A stretch of 64,000 nucleotides of DNA from Neobacillus niacini. GTDB taxonomy: Bacteria > Bacillota > Bacilli > Bacillales > Cytobacillaceae. Position numbers and translations under genes: made by a program. Within the stretch, counting starts at the first letter, position 1. Every line of letters starts with the position of its first letter. Location of the stretch: positions 1 to 64,000 of the forward strand of contig NZ_JACWFG010000014.1 in the NCBI RefSeq assembly GCF_019749295.1, read 5' to 3'. The notes beneath the pieces are model-generated. The model had not been told where the DNA came from. It searched no databases and worked only from the letters and a program-made list of their open reading frames with translations. Shown in pieces: positions 32,615 through 41,635 of the stretch.

Positions 32615-32828
32615 GATACCAGGAGAATCGTGCCCTTGAGCAGTAAAATAAAGTAACAGAGGGAACGATACCAGGAGAATCATGCCCTTGGGCAGTAAAA
32701 TGAAGTAACAGAGAGAACGATACCAGGAGAATCATGCCCTTAGGCTGTGAAATGAAGTAACAGAGGGAACGATACCAGGAGAATCGTTCCCTTGAGCAGT
32801 AGAAAGAAGTAATAGAGGGAACGATACC
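32615..32828. repeat. 52-bp tandem hairpin array 1 (four units)
   Basis: Four units of exactly 52 bp start with GATACCAGGAGAATC at 32615, 32667, 32719 and 32771; a partial fifth (GATACC, 32823-32828) runs into the stop codon of the NERD gene. Units differ at only a few positions. At each junction GGGAACGAT, a 9-nt loop ACCAGGAGA and ATCGTTCCC form a hairpin (perfect in unit 4, imperfect in others). The remaining 25 bases are purine-rich. Not CRISPR: the whole unit is conserved and no cas gene is near. Confidence 0.92.
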
Positions 32829-33730
32829 TATTTTTCCACATAGTGAGAGGCCCTGGCTTTGTCTAGGAGAACAAAGTTTTTAGAAAGTACTCGTCGAATT
32901 ACCTTTTTTGACTTTATAGAACCACACCAGTCATAAATAGTATCAACTGTAATTTTATTATCTGGAAAAAGTAAACGAAATTCATTTAAACTTCTTAAAA
33001 TAGCGGCTTCTGCATCCTCTATACATCCACACTTCTTACATATCAGTGTTCCATCAGTTAAAAAGGCTTTACAGTTGTGACAAATAACTCCTTTCCTTAA
33101 CTCTTCAAAGGTGTATGAAGGCAATCTCGGATAGGGTGATTCAATTTTGTGAAGGCTCTCTAATTGTTTGGCTAATTGGTAATGTTTTTTACTTAGTGGT
33201 ACGGGCTTAGAATTTAGCCTTTTCAAAAAGCGATTTAGCTGTGTTGGAAAAATAATAGCAGAGTGGATTGTGGGGATATATAAATGGAACTCGGGGTTAT
33301 TGAAGATTAGATAAGATTCAATCGTATATGGGTATCCCAATTCTAGCAGCAATTTGTTAAGTAAGGTTTCGCAGCGTTCTAGTTGGTGTAAAGGGTTCTT
33401 TTGCAAAACTCCTGCGGGATTATACCATTTATCATCTTTAACAGCGTAGTCTCCTTCAAAGTTTTTCACATCTAATATATAAACTTTCTCATAAGCAATA
33501 ATTAACGTATCAATTTGGAAAATGGATTGATTATATTCAAGTAATAAATCATGTAGAACCAGCCACGAATCAGTAAGGTTTTTCAGCCATGTATCACTTC
33601 TTACCTCACCTTCATACCCTTTTTTAATTGTCCAATAATGTTTTTGTTCATCCTCAGTCAGCTTCATTCTAGCATTTAAAAAGTGAGTAAGTACTAATCC
33701 CAGTGGTTCAGGCCTCTCTTTAAAAACCAT
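32828..33730 (-). CDS. NERD-domain protein with zinc ribbon
   Basis: A 300-residue protein. The nuclease-related domain (about residues 35-150) has the expected core: GYEGEVRSD, SIFQIDTLII, and ILDVKNFEGDY, with acidic residues and lysine placed as in the restriction-endonuclease-like fold. A zinc ribbon follows near residue 215 (CHNC and CKKC), then a C-terminal helical domain (ITVDTIYDWC, KKVIRRVLSKNF) that looks like a helix-turn-helix. No signal peptide or membrane segment. It lies antisense between dnaC and purA and is a paralogue of the broken gene at 45652. Function unknown; DNA binding or cleavage is inferred from the domains. Confidence 0.8.
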   Translation of the reverse strand: MVFKERPEPLGLVLTHFLNARMKLTEDEQKHYWTIKKGYEGEVRSDTWLKNLTDSWLVLHDLLLEYNQSIFQIDTLIIAYEKVYILDVKNFEGDYAVKDDKWYNPAGVLQKNPLHQLERCETLLNKLLLELGYPYTIESYLIFNNPEFHLYIPTIHSAIIFPTQLNRFLKRLNSKPVPLSKKHYQLAKQLESLHKIESPYPRLPSYTFEELRKGVICHNCKAFLTDGTLICKKCGCIEDAEAAILRSLNEFRLLFPDNKITVDTIYDWCGSIKSKKVIRRVLSKNFVLLDKARASHYVEK

Positions 33731-33804
33731 ATAACACTTCCTCTCTATAATATCTATTTTATGGAAAGTCCCTAACCATTACAAGCTAGAATCATAAATC
33801 AATA

Positions 33805-33849
33805 TTTTACGAACATATTTTAATAACTTAATATAAATCGTTCGTGTTT
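33805..33849 (+). promoter_or_regulatory. candidate PurBox pair upstream of purA
   Basis: Two inverted CGAAC cores, ACGAACAT around 33809-33816 and its opposite ATCGTTCGTG around 33837-33846, lie about 80-120 bp before purA. PurR of Bacillus binds two inverted PurBoxes with CGAAC cores. Each box has three or four mismatches and the spacing (19 nt) is slightly longer than usual. A possible promoter follows: TTGACT 33852-33857 and TAAACT 33876-33881. Confidence 0.5.
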
Positions 33850-33925
33850 TGTTGACTTTTACCTATATATATTGTTAAACTTGTGTGTGGAAATAGAAAA
33901 GTGTATTTAATTTGGAGGTGCCTAT

Positions 33926-35218
33926 ATGACGTCAGTAGTGGTAGTTGGTACACAATGGGGAGACGAAGGAAAGGGTAAAATTACCGATTTTCTTTCTGAG
34001 AATGCAGAGGCAATCGCTCGTTATCAAGGTGGAAATAATGCAGGACACACAATTAAATTCAACGGAGAAACATATAAATTGCACTTAATTCCATCTGGAA
34101 TTTTTTATAAAGAAAAAATCTGTGTAATTGGCAATGGTATGGTTGTGGATCCGAAGGCACTTGTGGCAGAGCTTGCTTATTTACATGAAAAGGGAATTAC
34201 AACGGATAATCTTCGCATCAGCAACCGTGCACATGTAATCCTTCCTTATCACCTAAAGCTTGATGTAGTTGAGGAAGAAAGCAAGGGTGCTAATAAAATT
34301 GGAACCACTAAAAAAGGAATTGGCCCTGCTTATATGGATAAAGCGGCGCGCGTTGGCATCAGAATTGCTGACCTTCTTGAGCGTGATGTTTTTGAAGAAA
34401 AGCTGGAGCGTAATTTAGCTGAAAAGAATCGTTTATTTGAACGTATTTATGAGACTACAGGCTTCACAAAAGAAGAAATTCTAGACGAGTATTTTGAATA
34501 TGGACAGCAAATTAAACAGTATGTCTGCGATACTTCTGTTGTATTAAATGATGCTTTGGATGAGGGGAAACGTGTTCTATTCGAAGGTGCTCAGGGTGTT
34601 ATGCTCGATATTGACCAAGGTACTTACCCGTTCGTAACCTCTTCTAACCCAGTCGCTGGAGGCGTTACGATTGGATCTGGTGTTGGTCCATCAAAAATTA
34701 CTCATGTTGTCGGTGTTTGTAAAGCCTATACTTCACGTGTAGGAGACGGACCGTTCCCAACTGAATTACATGATGAAATCGGGAACCAAATCCGGGAAGT
34801 TGGCCGTGAGTATGGAACAACCACTGGACGCCCGCGCCGAATTGGCTGGTTTGACAGCGTTGTGGTACGTCACGCACGCCGTGTCAGCGGATTAACAGAT
34901 CTATCTTTGAACTCTATTGATGTATTGTCAGGTCTCGAAACGGTAAAAATCTGTACGGCATATCGATACAAGGATGAACTAATCACAGAGTACCCTGCAA
35001 GCCTTAAGGTTTTAGCGGAATGTGAACCTGTGTATGAGGAACTTCCTGGCTGGAGTGAAGATATTACAGGAGTTAAGTCACTAGATGAATTGCCTGTAAA
35101 CGCGCGTCATTATGTTGAAAGAGTGACCCAGCTTACGGGAATACCGTTAACCACTTTCTCAGTAGGACCAGATCGTAACCAAACGAATGTAGTCCGCAGC
35201 CCTTGGAGACAAATTTAA
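33926..35218 (+). CDS. purA: adenylosuccinate synthetase
   Basis: Joins IMP and aspartate with GTP to give adenylosuccinate, the first step from IMP to AMP. The P-loop [12 protein letters not shown] is at the N-terminus, followed by [27 protein letters not shown] and the aspartate-binding [14 protein letters not shown] are intact, and the end [12 protein letters not shown] is typical. 430 residues, normal. TTGGAGGTG precedes the ATG. Single-gene unit with its own terminator. Confidence 0.97.
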   Translation: MTSVVVVGTQWGDEGKGKITDFLSENAEAIARYQGGNNAGHTIKFNGETYKLHLIPSGIFYKEKICVIGNGMVVDPKALVAELAYLHEKGITTDNLRISNRAHVILPYHLKLDVVEEESKGANKIGTTKKGIGPAYMDKAARVGIRIADLLERDVFEEKLERNLAEKNRLFERIYETTGFTKEEILDEYFEYGQQIKQYVCDTSVVLNDALDEGKRVLFEGAQGVMLDIDQGTYPFVTSSNPVAGGVTIGSGVGPSKITHVVGVCKAYTSRVGDGPFPTELHDEIGNQIREVGREYGTTTGRPRRIGWFDSVVVRHARRVSGLTDLSLNSIDVLSGLETVKICTAYRYKDELITEYPASLKVLAECEPVYEELPGWSEDITGVKSLDELPVNARHYVERVTQLTGIPLTTFSVGPDRNQTNVVRSPWRQI

Positions 35219-35224
35219 TCACAT

Positions 35225-35262
35225 AAAGCCCTCACTTAACAGAGGGCTTTAATTTTTTTATT
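35225..35262 (+). terminator. purA terminator
   Basis: AAAGCCCTC (35225-35233) and GAGGGCTTT (35242-35250) form a 9-bp perfect stem with an 8-nt loop, followed by AATTTTTTTA. Confidence 0.88.
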
Positions 35263-35348
35263 TAAAGTTTTTTCAAAAAAGTATTGCGCTATTTGTATAT
35301 GCCGTGCTATTATAAAAAGCGTCGTCACAAACAAGACAAGTTTTGTAC

Positions 35349-35424
35349 GAGCCATTAGCTCAGTTGGTAGAGCATCTGACTTTTAATCAGAGGGTCGAAG
35401 GTTCGAGTCCTTCATGGCTCACCA
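35349..35424 (+). tRNA. tRNA-Lys (anticodon TTT)
   Basis: 76-nt cloverleaf: acceptor GAGCCAT/ATGGCTC, D-arm AGCTCAGTTGGTAGAGC, anticodon loop CTTTTAA, T-arm GGTTCGAGTCC, discriminator A and encoded CCA. First of four tRNA genes in a row after purA. Confidence 0.96.
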
Positions 35425-35457
35425 TTTATCTTCAATAGAAGATAATAGTTAACATAT

Positions 35458-35529
35458 GGCCCCTTGGTCAAGTGGTTAAGACACCTCCCTTTCACGGAGG
35501 TAACACGGGTTCGAATCCCGTAGGGGTCA
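35458..35529 (+). tRNA. tRNA-Glu (anticodon TTC)
   Basis: 72-nt cloverleaf: acceptor GGCCCCT/AGGGGTC (one G-U), anticodon stem CCTCC/GGAGG with loop CTTTCAC, T-arm GGGTTCGAATCCC. No CCA is encoded, so it must be added by the nucleotidyltransferase. Confidence 0.95.
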
Positions 35530-35600
35530 TTGGCATTTGATTGTTGGCAAGTGATTGGCAAGTCCGGTCTTCTTGCTGACGATCAATACTATAAAAATTT

Positions 35601-35677
35601 GGTCTGGTAGTTCAGTTGGTTAGAATGCCTGCCTGTCACGCAGGAGGTCGCGGGTTCGAGTCCCGTCCAGACCGCCA
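35601..35677 (+). tRNA. tRNA-Asp (anticodon GTC)
   Basis: 77-nt cloverleaf: acceptor GGTCTGG/CCAGACC, anticodon stem CCTGC/GCAGG with loop CTGTCAC, T-arm GGGTTCGAGTCCC, discriminator G and encoded CCA. Confidence 0.96.
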
Positions 35678-35684
35678 TACATAT

Positions 35685-35757
35685 GGCTCAGTAGCTCAGT
35701 CGGTAGAGCAAAGGACTGAAAATCCTTGTGTCGGCGGTTCGATTCCGTCCTGAGCCA
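35685..35757 (+). tRNA. tRNA-Phe (anticodon GAA)
   Basis: 73-nt cloverleaf: acceptor GGCTCAG/CTGAGCC, D-arm AGCTCAGTCGGTAGAGC, anticodon loop CTGAAAA, T-arm CGGTTCGATTCCG. No encoded CCA. It starts only 8 bp after tRNA-Asp, so the cluster is one transcript. Confidence 0.96.
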
Positions 35758-35767
35758 TTATAAAGAG

Positions 35768-35796
35768 GAAGCTTACAAATGTAAGCTTCTTTTTTA
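35768..35796 (+). terminator. tRNA cluster terminator
   Basis: GAAGCTTAC (35768-35776) and GTAAGCTTC (35781-35789) pair perfectly around AAAT, followed by TTTTTTAT. Confidence 0.9.
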
Positions 35797-36148
35797 TTTG
35801 TAACAAGTGAAATGTTATTGTAATAAAACATCCAAATATTTACTAAAACTGGTCGAGGTTTGTCTGATTTTGTTGAAGTTGGTAAAACGATAATACCTAC
35901 TAGAAACGTTGGTATAATAAGTTTTCCCTATAGATATTGGATAAATAGCATATGAAACCCCTTCCACTAAGAACTCCTACCTATGTAGTAAAATGTCAGC
36001 TATTATACAATTTTGTTACATTATCAAGACTAATCGTTATTTAAATTGAATTTATGATAAAGTTATAAAGTAGGAAAAGAGGGAAATTTCTTTTGTGGTT
36101 ATAAAGTACTAGATTAAGAGAGTTGTTTCCGTAATTTAGGAGGTTCCA
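35797..36148. other. gene-free gap before the M23 peptidase gene
   Basis: This 352-bp AT-rich stretch shows no supported gene or hairpin. It should carry the promoter for the following peptidase gene. TGTAAC and TGTTAT half-site-like words occur near 35802-35826 but not with the 5-nt spacing of a WalR box. Confidence 0.5.
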
Positions 36149-37609
36149 ATGTTATTTTTTAATAAAGGAATAAAATCAAGTAAATTAAAGAAAAAACAAT
36201 CTTTAAAAACTGCTGTTATGACAGCGTTTGCGGCTTCTGCTCTCGTATTTAGCAGCATGTCAGCAAGTGCTGCAGGAACATTTAAGTTAACGACTGTATA
36301 CCATGTTTACCATGATCAACAATATATAGGCACAGTTTCTGATAAAGTGGTTGTCGAAAAAATTGTCGAAGAAAAAGCGGCTGAGTTTAAAGAAGCCACC
36401 AAGGATTTAAACGTAGAATTTGGCTCAGATATTGAGTACATAAAAGAACAGGTTTTTCATTCCACAGCAAATGATACAAAAACAGTTCAAGACCTTGAGA
36501 GTGTAATCCAACTTCAGGCTGAAGCTTCCTCCATCATTATTGAAGGAAAGCCAGTTGTTTTCTTAGAAAACAAAGATCGTGCGGAGGAAGTTATGAATAA
36601 ACTGAAACTTACCTATGTCACTCAAGCTCAATTAGATGAGTTAGAGACTAGAAAAACTGCACAGTCAGCACAGTTACCACCACTGAAGGAAAATGAGACT
36701 CGTATTTTAGACGTAAGAGCATCAAAAAATGTTTCATTTGATTTAGAAAAAGTTTCGCCAGATAAAATTATGTCAGTTGAAGAAGCTGTTACCTTTTTAC
36801 AAAAGGGTACGTTAGAAGAAAAGAAATACGTAGTCCAGCAGGGCGATGTTCTAGGAACAATTGCTAATAATCATGGATTAAAATTAAATGAATTTTTAGC
36901 ATTAAATCCTGGCCTTAAAGAAGACACTGTTGTGAAAGTTGGACAAGAGGTTAATGTTACTGCATTAAAGCCATATCTTGAAATTATTGTCGATAAAGAA
37001 GAAAATAAAAAAGAGCCGATTGCATTTGCAAATGAAACAGTAGATGATGCGAACATGCCAAAGGGCGAAACCAAAATTCAGCAAGAAGGTAAAAATGGAG
37101 AACGCTCTGTTAACTACCGAGTTTCTACACTTAATGGAACAACAATTAGCAGTGAAATAACTAGTGAGGTTGTACTTACTCAACCAGTTAATCATATTGT
37201 GGTTAAAGGAACAAAGGTTATTCCTTCTCGCGGTACTGGAAACCTTGCATGGCCAACAGTAGGAGGCTATATTTCAAGTAAGCAAGGTTATCGATGGGGT
37301 AAAAACCATAAAGGAATTGATATTGCTAGACCTAGCGATAGAACAATAAAAGCAGCTGATAATGGTAAGGTTGTATCTGCTGGCTATGATGGCGGCTATG
37401 GTAATAAAGTTGTTATAGATCACCAAAATGGCTTGCGCACGGTATATGCTCACCTTTCATCTATCTCTGTAAGTGTTGGACAGACAGTTTCACAAGGTTC
37501 AGCCATTGGTATTATGGGCACGACTGGGGATTCAACTGGAATTCACTTGCATTTTGAAGTTTACAAAAATGGAGCCCTTCAAAATCCGTTAAACTATGTA
37601 CATCAATAA
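36149..37609 (+). CDS. secreted peptidoglycan DD-endopeptidase (LysM-G5-M23)
   Basis: A 486-residue exported cell-wall hydrolase. A signal peptide covers about residues 1-43 (basic start, AVMTAFAASALVFSSMSASA). LysM binds glycan near residues 227-272 (YVVQQGDVLGTIANNHGL). A G5 domain follows (ANMPKGETKIQQEGKNGER). The M23 lysostaphin-type domain spans about 370-480 with zinc ligands in HKGIDIA and HLHFE and the block YGNKVVIDHQNGLRTVYAHL. AGGAGG precedes the ATG. It lies just before walR; hydrolases of this kind are often WalRK targets, which is inference here. Confidence 0.93.
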   Translation: MLFFNKGIKSSKLKKKQSLKTAVMTAFAASALVFSSMSASAAGTFKLTTVYHVYHDQQYIGTVSDKVVVEKIVEEKAAEFKEATKDLNVEFGSDIEYIKEQVFHSTANDTKTVQDLESVIQLQAEASSIIIEGKPVVFLENKDRAEEVMNKLKLTYVTQAQLDELETRKTAQSAQLPPLKENETRILDVRASKNVSFDLEKVSPDKIMSVEEAVTFLQKGTLEEKKYVVQQGDVLGTIANNHGLKLNEFLALNPGLKEDTVVKVGQEVNVTALKPYLEIIVDKEENKKEPIAFANETVDDANMPKGETKIQQEGKNGERSVNYRVSTLNGTTISSEITSEVVLTQPVNHIVVKGTKVIPSRGTGNLAWPTVGGYISSKQGYRWGKNHKGIDIARPSDRTIKAADNGKVVSAGYDGGYGNKVVIDHQNGLRTVYAHLSSISVSVGQTVSQGSAIGIMGTTGDSTGIHLHFEVYKNGALQNPLNYVHQ

Positions 37610-37623
37610 TTCAACATTTTTTT

Positions 37624-37656
37624 AAAAGAGTCTCTACTAGTACTAGAGGCTCTTTT
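37624..37656 (+). terminator. terminator after the M23 peptidase gene
   Basis: AAAAGAG-T-CTCTA pairs with TAGAG-G-CTCTTTT, about 12 bp with one mismatch and a 7-nt loop. The T run is within the right arm. Confidence 0.75.
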
Positions 37657-37773
37657 GGTGTTAAATACTACTAATAGATGAATTACAACAGAAACCATGG
37701 TAAAGTAAACTAGAGTAGAAATGCCATTTAATCATTATCAATAGATTTTTTTAAAAAAAGGAGCAATGGGTAT

Positions 37774-38484
37774 ATGGAAAAGAAAATTCTCGTAGTGGAT
37801 GATGAAAAGCCGATTGCGGATATATTGCAATTTAACTTAAAAAAAGAGGGTTACGATGTTTACAGCGCTTATGATGGAAACGAAGCTCTCGTGATGGTAG
37901 AAGAGATACAGCCAGACTTAATTCTCTTAGATATTATGCTTCCATTAAAAGATGGAATGGAAGTATGTCGTGAAGTCCGTAAGAAATATGATATGCCAAT
38001 TATTATGCTGACAGCTAAAGATTCAGAAATAGATAAGGTATTAGGCCTCGAGCTAGGTGCAGATGATTATGTAACCAAGCCGTTTAGCACGAGAGAATTG
38101 ATTGCCAGGGTAAAAGCGAACCTCCGCCGCCATCAAGTTGTTACCTCTCAAAGTGATGAGGAAGTTGAAACAAATGAAATCGAAATTGGTTCACTTACGA
38201 TCCATCCAAATGCATATGTCGTTTCAAAACGAGGAGAAACCATTGAACTGACACATCGTGAATTTGAGCTTCTCTACTATCTTGCCAAGCACATCGGACA
38301 GGTAATGACTAGAGAACACCTGCTGCAAACAGTGTGGGGATATGACTATTTTGGAGATGTTCGAACAGTAGATGTTACCGTCCGCCGTTTACGTGAAAAG
38401 ATTGAAGATAATCCAAGCCATCCAACGTGGATTGTCACCCGCAGAGGAGTGGGCTACTATTTACGTAACCCAGATCAGGAGTAG
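37774..38484 (+). CDS. walR: response regulator WalR (YycF)
   Basis: Essential OmpR-type regulator of cell-wall metabolism. The receiver domain has acidic pocket DDEKP, phospho-acceptor Asp in [10 protein letters not shown] (about residue 53) and Lys in [11 protein letters not shown]. The C-terminal winged helix (about 130-235) has [20 protein letters not shown] and [14 protein letters not shown]. 236 residues. AAAGGAG precedes the ATG. First gene of walR-walK-walH-walI-walJ-htrC. Confidence 0.97.
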   Translation: MEKKILVVDDEKPIADILQFNLKKEGYDVYSAYDGNEALVMVEEIQPDLILLDIMLPLKDGMEVCREVRKKYDMPIIMLTAKDSEIDKVLGLELGADDYVTKPFSTRELIARVKANLRRHQVVTSQSDEEVETNEIEIGSLTIHPNAYVVSKRGETIELTHREFELLYYLAKHIGQVMTREHLLQTVWGYDYFGDVRTVDVTVRRLREKIEDNPSHPTWIVTRRGVGYYLRNPDQE

Positions 38485-38492
38485 TTTTCTAC

Positions 38493-40316
38493 ATGAAAAA
38501 AGTTAGTTTTTTTCGTTCCATACATGTAAAGTTCGTTATTATCTATGTACTGCTCATATTGGTTGCGATGCAGATTATTGGCGTCTATTTTGTCAGGCAG
38601 CTCGAAGAAACATTGCGGACAAATTTCCAAACTTCAATAAAAGAACGCGTCAATTTACTAGCCTACAATGTGGTTGAAGAGATGGAAAAGAAAAGAACCC
38701 CGGAAGATCCGACCCTCGAAGATGAAATTAGAAAAATTCTTCGAGATTTTGAATCTCCTGATATTTTTGAAGTTAGGGTGATAGACGCGAAGTCTCGTAA
38801 GATCTTAGGAACTTCTGACGCTGACCAAGGCGTGGTTGGCCAAAGGACAACAGAACTTCGGATTACACAGTCCATTAATCTTGGGGAAGATTCGAGCAGT
38901 ATCAGAATAGCTCAAAAGGGCGGCCATCGTATATGGGTTCTTTCCACTCCAATAAAGTCAGGTAATATTGTTATTGGAGCCATTTATTTAGAAGCTAAGA
39001 TTGAAAATGTATTTACGCAAATGAAAACTATAAATGGTATTTTTGCAACTGGTACAGGTATTGCCTTAGCGATTACCGCTATTTTAGGGATCCTTCTGGC
39101 TCAGACGATTACCAGACCCATCGCGGATATGAAGAAGCAGGCATTAGCCATGGCGAAAGGGAACTTTTCGCGCAAGGTTAGAGTATATGGCCAGGATGAA
39201 ATAGGGACATTAGCTGTTACCTTCAACAATCTAACGAAAAAGCTGCAAGAAGCTCAAGCTATGACTGAGGGAGAAAGAAGAAAGCTTTCCTCTGTCCTAT
39301 CTTATATGACAGATGGAGTGATTGCGACTGACCGAAAAGGCAGGGTGATCTTGATCAATGAACCAGCAGCAGAGATGCTGAATGTTTCACGTGAAACAGT
39401 TCTCTCGCAGCCAATACTCTCTTTATTAGGATTAAGTGATACAAACACCTTTGAAGATCTATTAGAGGAAAGTGATTCGTTAATTCTTGATTATAGTACG
39501 AAAAAGGAACCTTATATTCTTCGTGCTAACTTTTCAGTTATTCAAAAAGAGACTGGATTTGTGAATGGCTTGATTGCTGTTCTTCACGATATAACCGATC
39601 AGGAAAAAATTGATGCGGAAAGAAGAGAGTTTGTTGCGAATGTATCGCATGAGTTAAGAACACCGCTCACCACCATGCGAAGCTACTTAGAGGCATTGGC
39701 TGATGGTGCGTGGAAGGATGAAGAAATTGCTCCTAACTTTTTAGAGGTAACGCGGACAGAAACGGAAAGAATGATCCGTTTGGTTAATGACCTTCTGCAG
39801 CTTTCCAAATTAGATAGCACAGATTATCGCCTCTCTAAGGAATGGGTGAATTTTGTAGACTTCTTTCACCGTATCATTGACCGATTTGAAATGTCAAAAA
39901 GCAAAAATGTTAGTTTTAAAAGATCACTGCCAACTCATGCTATTTTTGTAGAAATAGACGAAGATAAAATGACCCAGGTACTTTACAATATAATTTCCAA
40001 TGCACTTAAATATTCTCCTGAAGGCGGCCTGGTTACTTTTTCGATAAAAGAGGAAGAGGAAAAGGTTATAGTCAGTATTTCAGATGAAGGTATGGGAATT
40101 CCAAAGGAGAACATCGGAAAAATCTTTGATCGTTTTTATCGCGTAGATAAAGCAAGAACTAGAAAATTGGGCGGTACAGGGTTAGGATTGGCCATTGCAA
40201 AAGAAATGGTGAACGTTCATGGAGGCATGATTTGGGCTGTAAGTGAAGAAGGAAAGGGCACGGAGATATCCTTTTCACTACCATATGAGCAATCTGAAGA
40301 GGATGAATGGTCATGA
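38493..40316 (+). CDS. walK: sensor histidine kinase WalK (YycG)
   Basis: Membrane kinase for WalR. Two membrane helices (about residues 13-33 and 183-203) flank an extracellular Cache-like domain. HAMP, PAS (about 265-370), HisKA with FVANVSHELRTPLTTMRSYL (phospho-histidine near 386) and HATPase with NIISNALKYSPEG, DEGMGIP and GTGLGLAIAKEM follow. 607 residues, standard. The codons for NVSRET near residue 297 form a perfect parS site, so this stretch has both coding and segregation roles. Confidence 0.97.
   Translation: MKKVSFFRSIHVKFVIIYVLLILVAMQIIGVYFVRQLEETLRTNFQTSIKERVNLLAYNVVEEMEKKRTPEDPTLEDEIRKILRDFESPDIFEVRVIDAKSRKILGTSDADQGVVGQRTTELRITQSINLGEDSSSIRIAQKGGHRIWVLSTPIKSGNIVIGAIYLEAKIENVFTQMKTINGIFATGTGIALAITAILGILLAQTITRPIADMKKQALAMAKGNFSRKVRVYGQDEIGTLAVTFNNLTKKLQEAQAMTEGERRKLSSVLSYMTDGVIATDRKGRVILINEPAAEMLNVSRETVLSQPILSLLGLSDTNTFEDLLEESDSLILDYSTKKEPYILRANFSVIQKETGFVNGLIAVLHDITDQEKIDAERREFVANVSHELRTPLTTMRSYLEALADGAWKDEEIAPNFLEVTRTETERMIRLVNDLLQLSKLDSTDYRLSKEWVNFVDFFHRIIDRFEMSKSKNVSFKRSLPTHAIFVEIDEDKMTQVLYNIISNALKYSPEGGLVTFSIKEEEEKVIVSISDEGMGIPKENIGKIFDRFYRVDKARTRKLGGTGLGLAIAKEMVNVHGGMIWAVSEEGKGTEISFSLPYEQSEEDEWS
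39383..39398. promoter_or_regulatory. parS: parS site inside walK
   Basis: TGTTTCACGTGAAACA is a perfect 16-bp palindrome and an exact match to the parS consensus. It lies 20.1 kb from the spo0J site, on the same side of oriC. Confidence 0.95.
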
Positions 40317-41635
40317 AATACGAAAGCAGTAAATCAGTCATATTAACAATTCTCATTATGGTTAGTATTGTATTAACCTGGAATCTTTGGACGTACCAGC
40401 CTAAATTTGACCTGATGGAAAATGGTAATAATGTTCCAGAGGTTACTTTAAAAGAAAAACGTGAACTTCATGAGATCATCAGACCAGATTTAATGCTTTT
40501 TCATAGTAATGGGCAGCATTATGGAACAACGAATGCCGTTGAGCTTAATGAGATTATGAGTGAAATTAGGAAATGGTCCATCTATGATGTTAAGGATTAC
40601 TCAGATCAAGTGGAGGATATAAAGGAACTAGTCCATGGAAGCGGCAATGCCGAACTTGTCTTTCCAACGGATATTCCAATAGATATTTATCGAAGTGTAT
40701 TGAAATTTGAAGAGAAAAGAATTCCTGCGTTTAATTTTAACCGCATTATTATTGATGTTAATAATTCTGAAAAGGGAAATGGAACAGTATACTTTATTTC
40801 TGCTGATTTTCAACAGGTTTATATGAGTCATATTTCTCCTGCATTATTGAATGAATTCAACCGTGACTTTTTTAAAAGGGCAGATCAGTATCAACGTTAT
40901 TTCGCCTATGAAGTAACAGAGCAGCGGACTGTTTTTATTCCTGATGGAGAGTTAGAAATGATGGAATATACCTATTTGCCGGTGGTTTTAAACTCTGATG
41001 CATTTAAAGAGGCATTGTTCAGCGACCCGAGTTTCGTACAAAGGGGCACCGTTTCAGGGGTAGAGGAATTTAGTGATGTTTCGAGTAAAATGACCGTTAA
41101 TTACGATACCAATATGCTGAACTATGTTAACCCAACTAGAGAGTCTGATTATGTAGATAATGCTTATGATTTGTTAATGAGAAGTATTGATTTTATTAAC
41201 GGTCATGGAGGATGGACAGACACCTATCGTTATGTTGAAAAGGATGTTAAGAGGAAATCTGTAAAGTTTCGTCTGTATAATATGGATGGATACCCTGTCT
41301 TTAATAGCAATGGAATGTCAGAGATTAGAGAAGTATGGGGCAGAAATGAGATCACCAGATATGTCAGGCCCAATATTGCGCTAGAGCTTCCGTTAACGAC
41401 AGAAATGGTAAGTGTAACCCTCCCTTCAGGGTCAGAGGTATTGGGATATCTTAAAAGCAGAAAGAATTTTAAACCAGAATTACTCGAAAAACTTGTTTTA
41501 GGTTACGAGATGACAAGGGAAAATGATGAAAATAAATTGATCCTCCTAGAGCCTGCTTGGTTTTATCGGTATAACCAGACATGGGGACAAATCACGAAGG
41601 AAGACCTAGGGGGCGTGTTACATGGATTGGAGTAA
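40313..41635 (+). CDS. walH: WalK regulator WalH (YycH)
   Basis: Membrane-anchored extracytoplasmic protein that with WalI controls WalK. One N-terminal membrane helix (SVILTILIMVSIVLTWNLW), then a large extracellular region with the YycH blocks. ATG 40313 is chosen because AGAGGA is 9 bases upstream; the ATG at 40307 is too close. It overlaps walK by 4 bp and walI by 14 bp. 440 residues. Confidence 0.92.
   Translation: MKYESSKSVILTILIMVSIVLTWNLWTYQPKFDLMENGNNVPEVTLKEKRELHEIIRPDLMLFHSNGQHYGTTNAVELNEIMSEIRKWSIYDVKDYSDQVEDIKELVHGSGNAELVFPTDIPIDIYRSVLKFEEKRIPAFNFNRIIIDVNNSEKGNGTVYFISADFQQVYMSHISPALLNEFNRDFFKRADQYQRYFAYEVTEQRTVFIPDGELEMMEYTYLPVVLNSDAFKEALFSDPSFVQRGTVSGVEEFSDVSSKMTVNYDTNMLNYVNPTRESDYVDNAYDLLMRSIDFINGHGGWTDTYRYVEKDVKRKSVKFRLYNMDGYPVFNSNGMSEIREVWGRNEITRYVRPNIALELPLTTEMVSVTLPSGSEVLGYLKSRKNFKPELLEKLVLGYEMTRENDENKLILLEPAWFYRYNQTWGQITKEDLGGVLHGLE

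Noticed and set aside
32615..32828. CRISPR array
   Set aside because: The entire 52-bp unit, including the part between hairpins, is conserved; there are no variable spacers and no cas genes. The same holds for 45376-45634.
32828..33730. SCC-type direct repeats around the first NERD gene
   Set aside because: I found no copy of the dnaC 3' end or other clear direct repeat on the purA side, so site-specific insertion is not supported there.
35797..36148. WalR box before the M23 peptidase gene
   Set aside because: Half-site-like words are present but not with the TGTWAH-N5-TGTWAH spacing.
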